DNA from: JBGPGW01 sp041484095
GTDB taxonomy: Bacteria; Pseudomonadota; Alphaproteobacteria; CADEGL01
Assembly: GCA_041484095.1 (NCBI GenBank)
Contig: JBGPGW010000072.1
Coordinates: forward strand, 1-13,066
Length of the DNA: 13,066 nt
Direction: 5' to 3'
In this document: positions 1 to 6,585 of the stretch, piece after piece
How positions within the stretch are numbered: the stretch's first letter is position 1
Layout of the letters: every line of letters starts with the position of its first letter
Notes under the pieces: model-generated
Database searches by the model: none
Told to the model about the DNA's origin: nothing
Seen by the model: the letters and a program-made list of their open reading frames with translations, nothing else
Position numbers and translations under genes: made by a program

Positions 1-15
1 AACGCAGCCCCGGCA

Positions 16-930
16 TCAGGCGCCAGGCATCGCCGGGTCCCGAGGCCGTCCGCCGCGCGCCTCCCGGTGCGCGATGAAGAGGCATGCACAGACGATGATG
101 GCGGCGCCGATCCAGGTATAGATCGTCGGTTTCTGCGCGAAGGCGACATAGCCGATCGTGGCGACGAGCGGGAGCTGCACGTAAAGAAACGGCTGCACGG
201 CCGTCGCATCGGCAACGGCATAGGCCCGCGTGAGCCCCATGTGGCCGACCGTCGTCCCCGCGCCGATTGCCGCCAGCCAACCGAGTTGGTCGAGCAGGGG
301 CCACTGCCAGACGAAGGCGGCCGGTATCGCGGCGAGCGGGGTGATGAAGAGCGTCATATACGTCATGATGGCGTTCGGGTGCTCGGTCCGCGCAAGACGT
401 TTGATGGCGATGGCCGCAGAGGCAAAGCTGGCGGACGACAAGAGCGCGATGAGATTCCACGGATCGAACGCCGTCGCGCCCGGACGCACGATGATCAAGG
501 TTCCGACGAAGCCGATCGCGACGGCGAGCCGGCGCTGCGTGCGGACGATTTCACCCAAGAACATCCCGGCGAGGATCGTGGTGAAGATCGGGGTCGTGAA
601 ACTCAAGGCCATCGCATCGGCAAGCGGCAGACGGGAGAGCGCCGTGAACCAGCTGATCATCGCCACGACGCCGAAGATCGCCCTCAATCCGTGGAGCCCG
701 ATCCGCTCGGTGTGCAGGACCGCCACGCCGTGCCGCAGCACCCAAGGAAGCATGTAGAGCAGGCCGAAAAGGCTCCGGAAGAACGCGATTTCGAATACAT
801 GGAGTTGACTCGACAGGTGGCGAATCATGCCGGAGGAGGACGCGAATCCGAACGCCGCGAACACCATCCACAGGGCGCCGCGGCCGACGGGCGGCAGGGC
901 GGCAAATCGGGACACGAGACGCTCGATCAT
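16..930 (-). CDS. EamA/DMT-family membrane transporter
   Basis: Inner-membrane drug/metabolite transporter of the EamA (RhaT) superfamily, probably exporting or importing a small metabolite; the substrate cannot be read from sequence. With the start at 930 the protein is 304 residues, the usual length, with about ten hydrophobic segments in two repeated five-helix halves. The first begins at GALWMVFAAFGFASSSG, and the link between halves carries the typical VGTLIIVRPG followed by a new hydrophobic run. The frame stays open upstream to an ATG at 1002, but that extension is a proline/alanine-rich stretch with no homology feel. A perfect TATAAT on the minus strand (1006-1001) overlaps that upstream ATG, so the mRNA would start below it. 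No clear Shine-Dalgarno precedes 930. The gene stands alone on this strand and diverges from the acetoacetyl-CoA synthetase gene. Family confident, start moderately so. Confidence 0.85.
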   Translation of the reverse strand: MIERLVSRFAALPPVGRGALWMVFAAFGFASSSGMIRHLSSQLHVFEIAFFRSLFGLLYMLPWVLRHGVAVLHTERIGLHGLRAIFGVVAMISWFTALSRLPLADAMALSFTTPIFTTILAGMFLGEIVRTQRRLAVAIGFVGTLIIVRPGATAFDPWNLIALLSSASFASAAIAIKRLARTEHPNAIMTYMTLFITPLAAIPAAFVWQWPLLDQLGWLAAIGAGTTVGHMGLTRAYAVADATAVQPFLYVQLPLVATIGYVAFAQKPTIYTWIGAAIIVCACLFIAHREARGGRPRDPAMPGA

Positions 931-1000
931 CGGCGCTATCGCTGCGGGCGGAGGCGGGGGCGCTTGAGGTGATGCCTTTCCCCCGAGACATCGTCCGGGC

Positions 1001-1006
1001 ATTATA
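1001..1006 (-). promoter_or_regulatory. Candidate -10 box for the EamA transporter gene
   Basis: On the minus strand 1006-1001 reads TATAAT, a perfect sigma-70 -10 hexamer in very GC-rich DNA. The -35 region 17 nt upstream (1029-1024, TTCGGC) is poor. A transcript from here would begin near 994, downstream of the alternative ATG at 1002 and about 64 nt before the chosen start at 930. Confidence 0.3.
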
Positions 1007-1044
1007 GGCGCCCGCGATCAGATGCCGAACCCGGAGTTTCGCGA

Positions 1045-3006
1045 ATGACAAGCAAGGCCGTGCCGCTTTGGCAGCCGTCGAAGGAGCGTATCGAGCGCGC
1101 GAATTTGACGGCGTTCATGCGGCTCATCGCGAAGACCTGGCATGCCGAGGTTCCCGACTACGATGCGCTCTGGCGCTTTTCGATCGAGCAGCCGGAGAAA
1201 TTCTGGAGCTCGGTGTGGGACGAGGGCGGCGTGATCGCCGAGACCAAAGGGAATGTCGTGATCGAAAATCCCGGCCGGATGCCCGGGACGCGCTTCTTCC
1301 CAGAGGCACGGCTTAATTTCGCCGAGAATCTTCTACGCCGCCGCGATGGCGACACCGCCATTGTTTTCCGTGGCGAAGACAAGGTGAAACGCACGCTCTC
1401 CTTCGGCGCGCTTTACGACGACGTGTCGCGCCTCGCCTCGGCGCTTCGGGCCGCGGGCGTTGGGCAAGGCGACCGCGTCGCCGGCTATCTCCCGAACATG
1501 CCGGAGGCCATCATCGCCATGCTGGCCACGGCGAGCCTCGGCGCCGTCTGGTCGTCCTCCTCGCCGGATTTCGGCGTTCAGGGCGTGCTCGATCGCTTCG
1601 GCCAGATCGAGCCCAAGGTCCTCATCGCCGCGGAAGGCTACTACTACAACGGCAAGACAATCGACTGCCTGGGCAAGCTTGCGGAGATCGTGAAGGGCCT
1701 GCCGACCCTCGCCCATGTCGTCGTGGTCTCTTACGCCCGCGACAAGCCGCCGCTCGGCACGGTCGCGAAGGCGGTGCACTACGCCGATTTCGTCGCGTCC
1801 CATAAGGCCGGGCCGATCTCTTTCGCGCGTCTGCCGTTCAACAGCCCGCTCTACATCATGTTCTCGTCGGGGACGACGGGCGTGCCGAAATGCATCGTTC
1901 ACGGCATCGGCGGCACGCTGCTGAAGCACCTCGTCGAGCAACGCCTCCATTGCGACATCCGCCGGGGCGATCGCGTCTTCTACTTCACGACTTGCGGCTG
2001 GATGATGTGGAACTGGCTCGTCTCGGCGCTGTCGTCGGAGGCGAGCCTGATGCTCTATGACGGATCGCCGTTTCACCCGTCGGGCAACACGCTGTTCGAT
2101 TTCGCCGATGAGGAGAAATTCACGCTGTTCGGCACGTCGGCCAAGTTTCTCGACGCGGCGGCGAAGGCGGGCATCGAGCCCCGGCGGACGCACAAGCTCG
2201 CGACGGTCCGCGCGCTCGCCTCGACCGGATCGCCGCTCGCGCCGGAGGGATTCGACTACGTCTATGAAAAGATCATGCCGGATATCCACCTCGCGTCGAT
2301 CTCGGGCGGGACGGACATCATCGGCTGTTTCGTCCTCGGCAATCCCATCGGCCCCGTCTGGCGCGGGGAGATCCAGGCGCGTGGGCTTGGCATGAAAGTG
2401 GAGGTATTCGACGACGAGGGGCATGCGGTCGTGGGCGAGAAGGGCGAATTGGTGTGCACCGCGCCGTTTCCGTCCATGCCGCTCTCGTTCTGGAACGATG
2501 CCGGCGACAAGAAATACCGCGCGGCCTATTTCGACAAATTCCCCGACGTGTGGTGCCATGGCGACTATGTGATGCTGACGGATCATGGCGGCATGGTGAT
2601 CTACGGCCGCTCGGACGCGGTCCTCAATCCGGGCGGGGTGCGGATCGGCACGGCCGAAATCTATCGCCAGGTCGAACGCATCGATGAAGTGGTCGAAAGC
2701 CTCGTCATCGGGCAGGATTGGGAGCACGATGTCCGCGTCGTGCTGTTCGTGGTTTTGCGGCCGGGGATCACGCTGGATGATCCCTTGAGGGAGCGCATCA
2801 AGATCGAGATCCGCAAGAACACCACGCCGCGCCATGTGCCCGCCCGAATCGTGCAGGTGCGCGACATTCCACGCACGCGCTCCGGCAAGATCACGGAGCT
2901 CGCCGTGCGCGACGTCGTGCATGGCCGCGCCGTCAAGAACAAAGAGGCGCTTGCCAATCCGGAAGCGCTCGATCTGTATCGTAACATCCCTGAGTTGATG
3001 AGCTGA
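1045..3006 (+). CDS. aacS: Acetoacetyl-CoA synthetase (acetoacetate--CoA ligase)
   Basis: Cytoplasmic ANL-superfamily adenylate-forming enzyme that activates acetoacetate with ATP and CoA to acetoacetyl-CoA (EC 6.2.1.16), feeding ketone-body, leucine-derived or polyhydroxybutyrate-derived carbon back to acetyl-CoA. The 653 residues match the family's usual length of about 650. The N-terminal acetyl-CoA-synthetase-like cap includes the family-like LWRFSIEQPEKFWSSVWD. The phosphate-binding A3 motif FSSGTTGVPK sits at residues 273-282, the A7-A8 region YGRSD at 520-524 is followed by NPGGVRIGTAEIYR, and the catalytic lysine of RTRSGK is about K615. GGAG at 1033-1036 lies 8 nt before the ATG. The aminotransferase gene follows after 21 nt, suggesting cotranscription. 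The alternative, an acetyl- or propionyl-CoA synthetase, is less likely because the N-terminal signature and the SGGTDIIGCF stretch fit acetoacetyl-CoA synthetases. Confidence 0.93.
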   Translation: MTSKAVPLWQPSKERIERANLTAFMRLIAKTWHAEVPDYDALWRFSIEQPEKFWSSVWDEGGVIAETKGNVVIENPGRMPGTRFFPEARLNFAENLLRRRDGDTAIVFRGEDKVKRTLSFGALYDDVSRLASALRAAGVGQGDRVAGYLPNMPEAIIAMLATASLGAVWSSSSPDFGVQGVLDRFGQIEPKVLIAAEGYYYNGKTIDCLGKLAEIVKGLPTLAHVVVVSYARDKPPLGTVAKAVHYADFVASHKAGPISFARLPFNSPLYIMFSSGTTGVPKCIVHGIGGTLLKHLVEQRLHCDIRRGDRVFYFTTCGWMMWNWLVSALSSEASLMLYDGSPFHPSGNTLFDFADEEKFTLFGTSAKFLDAAAKAGIEPRRTHKLATVRALASTGSPLAPEGFDYVYEKIMPDIHLASISGGTDIIGCFVLGNPIGPVWRGEIQARGLGMKVEVFDDEGHAVVGEKGELVCTAPFPSMPLSFWNDAGDKKYRAAYFDKFPDVWCHGDYVMLTDHGGMVIYGRSDAVLNPGGVRIGTAEIYRQVERIDEVVESLVIGQDWEHDVRVVLFVVLRPGITLDDPLRERIKIEIRKNTTPRHVPARIVQVRDIPRTRSGKITELAVRDVVHGRAVKNKEALANPEALDLYRNIPELMS

Positions 3007-3027
3007 CGAGCGACGGAGACCGGCCGA

Positions 3028-4236
3028 ATGAGCGAGACAAGCGTGGGCAGAACAGAGGCGGACGCGGCACGGCCGATGGGCATCCGAGCCGCAATCGCGA
3101 ACATGCCGCCCCAGCTCATTCGCGAAGTGTCGATCGTCGGCATGGGCGATCCCGAGGTGATTCCGTTCTGGTTCGGCGAACCGGACGTCCCGACCCCCAA
3201 GTTCATTTGCGACGCGGCCGTGCGAGCGCTGGCGGAGGGGAAGACGTTCTACAATCCGAATCGCGGCATCCCGGAACTGCGGCAAGCGCTCTCCGAATAC
3301 CAAAGCGGACTCTACGGCCGCCCGATCGCGCCCGACCGGATTACGGTGACGCCGTCGGGCGTGAACGCGATCATCCAGTCGACCGAAATTCTCGTCGATC
3401 CCGGGGATGACGTGGTCTGCGTGAGCCCCCTCTGGCCGAACATTGCCGGCGGCATCCGCATCATGAGCGGATCGATGCGCACGGTCGGGATCGAATTCTC
3501 GGGCGGCCGCTGGACTCTCGATTTCGATCGCCTCATCGACGCCATCAGGCCCGAGACGCGTCTCGTGGTCGTCAATTCGCCGAGCAACCCGACGGGATGG
3601 GTCATGTCGTCGGATCAGCAGAAGGCTCTCCTCGAGTTCTGCCGCAAGCGCGGCATCTGGATCATGTCGGACGAAGTCTATGCGCGGATCGTCTATGGCC
3701 GCCGCGCGGCACCGTCGTTTCTCGAACATGCCGAGACCGAGGACCGCGTCATCGTCATCAACAGCTTCTCCAAGCCTTGGGCGATGACGGGCTGGCGTGT
3801 GGGCTGGATCACCCATCCCGCCTCCCTCGGCAAGATCTACGAGATGGTCGGCGAGTACAACATGTCGTGCGCGACGACCTTCGTTCAGTACGGCGCGATC
3901 GCCGCGCTTAGGGAAGGCGAAGGCTTCATCAAGGAGAGCACCGCGCGCTATCAGCAGGGGCGCGATCTCGTCTTCCAGCGCCTCGCGGCCAATCCGCGCA
4001 TCCGCATCGGCTTGCCCGAGGGCGCGTTTTACGCGTTCTTCAGCGTCGACGGCATCACGGACAGCTTGGAGGTCGCGAAAGATATCGTCCGAACGGCGAA
4101 GGTCGGCTTGGCGCCCGGAGCCGCGTTCGGCGCGGACAGCGAGGGCTTTCTCAGGCTTTGCTTCGCGTCCAAGGCGGCGACACTCTCGACGGCGCTCGAC
4201 AGGCTCGAGGCCTATTTCGCGAAATCGCTTCGATGA
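3028..4236 (+). CDS. Class I/II PLP-dependent aminotransferase
   Basis: Fold-type I aminotransferase of the aspartate-aminotransferase superfamily, 402 residues, cytoplasmic; it moves an amino group between an amino acid and a 2-oxo acid using pyridoxal phosphate. The cofactor-site residues are visible: N187 in NSPSNPTG, D215 and Y218 in SDEVY, the Schiff-base lysine K249 in NSFSKPWAMTGWRVGW, and the carboxylate-binding arginine R376 in FLRLCFA. About 20 residues before MGIRAAIANMPP look like a non-conserved tail, so a later start is possible. However, GGAGA at 3015-3019 sits 8 nt before this ATG and supports it. The 21-nt gap from the acetoacetyl-CoA synthetase suggests one operon, hinting at catabolism of an amino acid yielding acetoacetate, but that is inference. 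Substrate specificity cannot be assigned; many close relatives are annotated only as aspartate- or aromatic-type aminotransferases. Confidence 0.9.
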   Translation: MSETSVGRTEADAARPMGIRAAIANMPPQLIREVSIVGMGDPEVIPFWFGEPDVPTPKFICDAAVRALAEGKTFYNPNRGIPELRQALSEYQSGLYGRPIAPDRITVTPSGVNAIIQSTEILVDPGDDVVCVSPLWPNIAGGIRIMSGSMRTVGIEFSGGRWTLDFDRLIDAIRPETRLVVVNSPSNPTGWVMSSDQQKALLEFCRKRGIWIMSDEVYARIVYGRRAAPSFLEHAETEDRVIVINSFSKPWAMTGWRVGWITHPASLGKIYEMVGEYNMSCATTFVQYGAIAALREGEGFIKESTARYQQGRDLVFQRLAANPRIRIGLPEGAFYAFFSVDGITDSLEVAKDIVRTAKVGLAPGAAFGADSEGFLRLCFASKAATLSTALDRLEAYFAKSLR

Positions 4237-4299
4237 TCGCTGCCGCGTTCGCAGTCGGCATGAATGAGCGCAACCCCCGGCCGATTTCGATATGCCGCG

Positions 4300-4318
4300 G
4301 CGACATCGTCGCGGATTT
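4300..4318 (+). terminator. Weak hairpin after the aminotransferase gene
   Basis: GCGAC (4300-4304) and GTCGC (4308-4312) form a 5-bp stem with a 3-nt loop, followed by GGATTTT. It lies in the 160-nt gap between the aminotransferase and GST genes and could be a weak terminator or attenuator. The stem is short and chance is possible in GC-rich DNA. I see no other gene in this gap. Confidence 0.25.
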
Positions 4319-4396
4319 TCGGATCCGGGCGGTGCGAGCCTTGTGCGCCTGCGGCATGCATGATCGATGCCGAATGATGCAAGGGAGGTATTGACG

Positions 4397-4999
4397 ATGA
4401 TGCGCTTGTACGAATTCCCGACATCCGGCAATTGCTACAAGATTCGCTTGGCCCTCGCGCAGACCGGCACACAGTACGAGCGCAAGGAGATGGGGCGAAA
4501 CGACGGATCAACCAAGACGCCCGAGTTCCGCAAGCTTTCGCCATTGGGCAAGGTTCCGGCGCTCGAAGTGGCGCCGGGAAAGGTCCTTGTCGAATCGGTG
4601 GCCATTCTGTTCTTTCTCGCCAAAGGCACGCCGCTTTTCCCGCATGATGCGCTGGAACAGGCTGAAGTCCTGCGCTGGATGTGTTTCGAGCAGAGCGAAA
4701 TCCTGCCGAAGATCGGCACCGCGCGATTCATACGAAAGATGTTGGGTGCGCCGAAAGAACGGGCGGCGGAGCTGAGCGCGGCCCAGGATGCCGGTTACGC
4801 GTCGCTCGCGATTCTCGACGGGCATCTCGGCGGCCGCAAATTCGTGGCGGGCGAGACCTACACGATCGCCGACATCGCGCTTTATGCCTATGTCCACCTG
4901 GCGCCGGATGCGGGGATGGATCTGTCGAAGTTCCCGCACGTCGCGACCTGGCTCGGCCGCGTGAAGCAGCAGCCGGGTCATGTCGAACTCATGCAATAG
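4397..4999 (+). CDS. Glutathione S-transferase family protein
   Basis: Soluble two-domain GST-fold protein of 200 residues. The N-terminal thioredoxin-like domain begins MMRLYEFPTSGNCYKIRLAL. The serine or cysteine near residues 10-13 occupies the position of the catalytic Ser/Cys, V53-P54 supplies the cis-proline, and E66-S67 is the glutathione gamma-glutamyl-binding pair. The all-helical C-terminal domain carries the N-capping motif TIADI at 156-160. Such proteins conjugate glutathione to electrophiles or act as thiol reductases or isomerases; the substrate is not predictable. The frame opens at 4367, but GGGAGG at 4383-4388 is spaced 8 nt from the ATG at 4397, which also gives the normal GST N terminus, so I chose 4397 (4400 is the near alternative). 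It follows the aminotransferase gene by 160 nt on the same strand and converges with a LysR gene. Confidence 0.88.
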   Translation: MMRLYEFPTSGNCYKIRLALAQTGTQYERKEMGRNDGSTKTPEFRKLSPLGKVPALEVAPGKVLVESVAILFFLAKGTPLFPHDALEQAEVLRWMCFEQSEILPKIGTARFIRKMLGAPKERAAELSAAQDAGYASLAILDGHLGGRKFVAGETYTIADIALYAYVHLAPDAGMDLSKFPHVATWLGRVKQQPGHVELMQ

Positions 5000-5012
5000 C
5001 CAGAAGGCGATC

Positions 5013-5050
5013 CGCGCCGTGAGCGGCGGCTGACGGCGCGCGCTCGATTC
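5013..5050 (+). terminator. Hairpin between convergent GST and LysR genes
   Basis: CGCGCCGT (5013-5020) pairs perfectly with ACGGCGCG (5033-5040) around a 12-nt loop, followed by a T-rich stretch containing GATTCTTTAT. It fills the 52-nt gap between the GST stop and the LysR stop, so it could terminate the plus-strand transcript. The T tract is interrupted, and the activity is inferred. Confidence 0.45.
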
Positions 5051-5051
5051 T

Positions 5052-5972
5052 TTATGCGCGAAGCGCGGCCACGTGGTCCAGGCGCTCGTCGCGATCGGCT
5101 TCGGTCAACAGCCAGTCACGGAACGCGATGACCTTCCGCCGGCTCGCGTAGTTTTCGGGATAGACGATGTAATAGGCCGCTTCGACGGGCAGGCTGACCT
5201 CGAAGGGACGCACCAGCCGCCCGGCGGAGAGATCGTTCGATGCGAGCGCGCTCCGTCCGAGTGCCACGCCCTGTCCGGCGACCGCGGCCTGCAACATCAA
5301 GCTGGAGCTCGTGAAGTGGATGCCGCGCGTGGGGTCCACGCCTTCGACCCCGGCCGCGACGAGCCAGCGCCGCCAGTCCGTCTCGATGTCGTCGTGCAAG
5401 AGAGTGTGGTGCTGCAAGTCTTCCGGCCGCCGCAGCGGATGGGCGCCCCTGAGCAGCGCGGGGCTGCACACCGGGAACACGTCCTCGGTCAGGAAGCGCT
5501 CCGCGATGAGACCGGACCAGTTTCCTCGCCCATATCGCACGCCGATATCGACATCCTCGCGCGCAAAATCGGTGAGCCGCTCGTCGGGCGCGAGGCGAAC
5601 GTCGATATCGGGATGCGCCGCGCGAAATCGCCCCAGACGATGGACGAGCCACGCCGCGGCGAAGGATGGCATGCAGGTGATATTGAGAAGACCCGATCGA
5701 TCCCGTGTCGCCAAGCGCGCGGTCGCGGCGTCGATCGAATCGAACGCGTCGCGGATCGCCGGGAGGTAGCTTTGGCCGGCCTCGGTCAGGCGAAGCGAAC
5801 GATTGGCGCGACGGAACAGCGCGACGCCGAGCCGGTCTTCGAGTCCCTTGACCTGATGGCTGATCGCCGCCTGCGTCACATGCAGCTCTTCGGCGGCCTT
5901 GGTGAACGACAGGTGTCGCGCGGCGGCCTCGAAGGCGCGGAGGGCGTTGAGCGGCGGAAGACGACGCGCCAT
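5052..5972 (-). CDS. LysR-family transcriptional regulator (GcvA-like)
   Basis: DNA-binding regulator of 306 residues, the standard LysR length. The N-terminal winged helix-turn-helix lies around residues 8-65, with the recognition region FTKAAEELHVTQAAISHQVK at 23-42. A linker helix follows, then a periplasmic-binding-protein-like effector domain starting near residue 95 (LLNITCMPSFAAAWLVHRL). The wording of both domains is typical of the GcvA subgroup. In alphaproteobacteria these often control a neighbouring gene, so the candidates are the divergent DUF1127 gene and the convergent GST gene. The ATG at 5970-5972 has no strong Shine-Dalgarno sequence. An AT-rich patch at 5981-6003 just upstream probably holds its promoter (TATTAT on the minus strand at 6001-5996). 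The effector is unknown; the name GcvA-like describes similarity, not glycine-cleavage control. Confidence 0.92.
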   Translation of the reverse strand: MARRLPPLNALRAFEAAARHLSFTKAAEELHVTQAAISHQVKGLEDRLGVALFRRANRSLRLTEAGQSYLPAIRDAFDSIDAATARLATRDRSGLLNITCMPSFAAAWLVHRLGRFRAAHPDIDVRLAPDERLTDFAREDVDIGVRYGRGNWSGLIAERFLTEDVFPVCSPALLRGAHPLRRPEDLQHHTLLHDDIETDWRRWLVAAGVEGVDPTRGIHFTSSSLMLQAAVAGQGVALGRSALASNDLSAGRLVRPFEVSLPVEAAYYIVYPENYASRRKVIAFRDWLLTEADRDERLDHVAALRA

Positions 5973-6061
5973 CGGAATCTCATAAATTACTTTTTATAAT
6001 AGATTCGATGAGAACATATCGTTTGTTTAGGACGGGGTAAACAGCCATTTTGAGGCCATGG

Positions 6062-6100
6062 TGATCAGGGAACAGGGTTTTAAACCATTCCGACTGATCA
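6062..6100. promoter_or_regulatory. 39-bp compound dyad upstream of the DUF1127 gene
   Basis: Two TGATCA palindromes (6062-6067 and 6095-6100) lie at equal distance on either side of a third palindrome, GGTTTTAAACC (6076-6086), all sharing the centre 6081. The outer arms extend to TGATCAG/CTGATCA, and GGAA/TTCC (6069-6072, 6088-6091) adds imperfect inner symmetry. The half-sites are 33 bp apart, about three helical turns. It is either a multi-site operator in the LysR-DUF1127 intergenic region or a folded 5' leader ending 27 nt before the DUF1127 start. No protein is assigned to it. Confidence 0.4.
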
Positions 6101-6127
6101 AAAAATCGAATGGATGAGGATAGTGTC

Positions 6128-6373
6128 ATGAAGCTCGAGATGGTCAACACGGAACCCACATTCTGCGCCGCCTTGGCGATGGCCGAGCGTGACGGGACTG
6201 CCCTCCGCGTGTCGCGGCTGGTGAACCGGATCGCGGCAACTGTCACGGAGTGGCAGGACAGGGCCCAGACGCGGCGTGAACTCGCTCGTTTGGACGAGCG
6301 CACGCTCCACGATATCGGTCTCAACCGGATGGACGCCGAGTTCGAGGCGCGGAAGCCTTTCTGGCGCAACTGA
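6128..6373 (+). CDS. Small DUF1127 (YjiS-like) protein
   Basis: An 81-residue protein with a C-terminal DUF1127 domain. After a variable N terminus, residues 31-69 contain an arginine-rich amphipathic segment and the signature DERTLHDIGLNRMD (56-69). DUF1127 proteins are small, basic and common in alpha- and gammaproteobacteria. Members in Rhodobacter and Agrobacterium have been linked to RNA turnover, phosphate or carbon metabolism and stress adaptation, but no biochemical reaction is established. GAGGA at 6116-6120 lies 7 nt before the ATG at 6128, so this start is preferred over the in-frame ATG at 6110, which would put the ribosome site inside the gene. It is divergent from the LysR gene, preceded by a long structured leader, and closed by a strong hairpin. 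It is probably monocistronic and environmentally regulated, but that is inferred from the layout. Confidence 0.85.
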   Translation: MKLEMVNTEPTFCAALAMAERDGTALRVSRLVNRIAATVTEWQDRAQTRRELARLDERTLHDIGLNRMDAEFEARKPFWRN

Positions 6374-6397
6374 CCCCCGGATGCGCCCCCTGCCGGC

Positions 6398-6455
6398 CCG
6401 AGGACGATCCCACGCCCATGCGTGGACTCGTCCTCGGCGTCGGTTTCTCCTTGCT
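6398..6455 (+). terminator. Strong hairpin after the DUF1127 gene
   Basis: CCGAGGACGA (6398-6407) pairs perfectly with TCGTCCTCGG (6428-6437). Inside it, after a 2x2 internal loop, CCACGC (6410-6415) pairs with GCGTGG (6420-6425) around the tetraloop CCAT. That gives 16 base pairs in 40 nt, followed by a T-rich but interrupted tail (GGTTTCTCCTTGCTT). It begins 25 nt after the DUF1127 stop, so the most natural reading is an intrinsic terminator or 3'-end stabiliser for this short mRNA. Confidence 0.6.
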
Positions 6456-6509
6456 TAGCAGGGGATGGCGGATCGCGCGTGTCGTGGACGGGCCGATGGC
6501 GGCGTTTGC

Positions 6510-6538
6510 TTGTTAGCGCGTGGGCCCGCGGCTATCGT
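6510..6538 (+). promoter_or_regulatory. Candidate sigma-70 promoter for the second EamA transporter
   Basis: TTGTTA (6510-6515) and TATCGT (6533-6538) each match the -35 and -10 consensus at four of six positions and are exactly 17 bp apart. Transcription would start near 6545, about 41 nt before the ATG at 6586. The stretch 6456-6585 otherwise shows nothing recognisable. It supports the start at 6586 over the in-frame GTG at 6520, which would precede the transcript. Confidence 0.4.
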
Positions 6539-6585
6539 CTGCGCCGGCAGATCTCAACGACCTCCAGCACAACGAGCGATCGGCG

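Noticed and set aside
67..972. A plus-strand open frame opposite the first EamA transporter
   Set aside because: The translation is an Arg/Asp/Gly-rich low-complexity string, while the minus strand encodes a clear multi-helix membrane protein.
4353..4371. GGCAT/ATGCC small inverted repeat upstream of the GST ribosome site
   Set aside because: The 5-bp stem with a 9-nt loop is within chance expectation and matches no known regulatory element.
1333..4431. A minus-strand open frame of about 1,030 codons opposite the acetoacetyl-CoA synthetase and aminotransferase genes
   Set aside because: It is rich in Arg, Asp, Ala and His with no domain or hydrophobic pattern and spans two well-supported genes and their gap. 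Long antisense frames are expected opposite GC-rich genes because stop codons are rare there.
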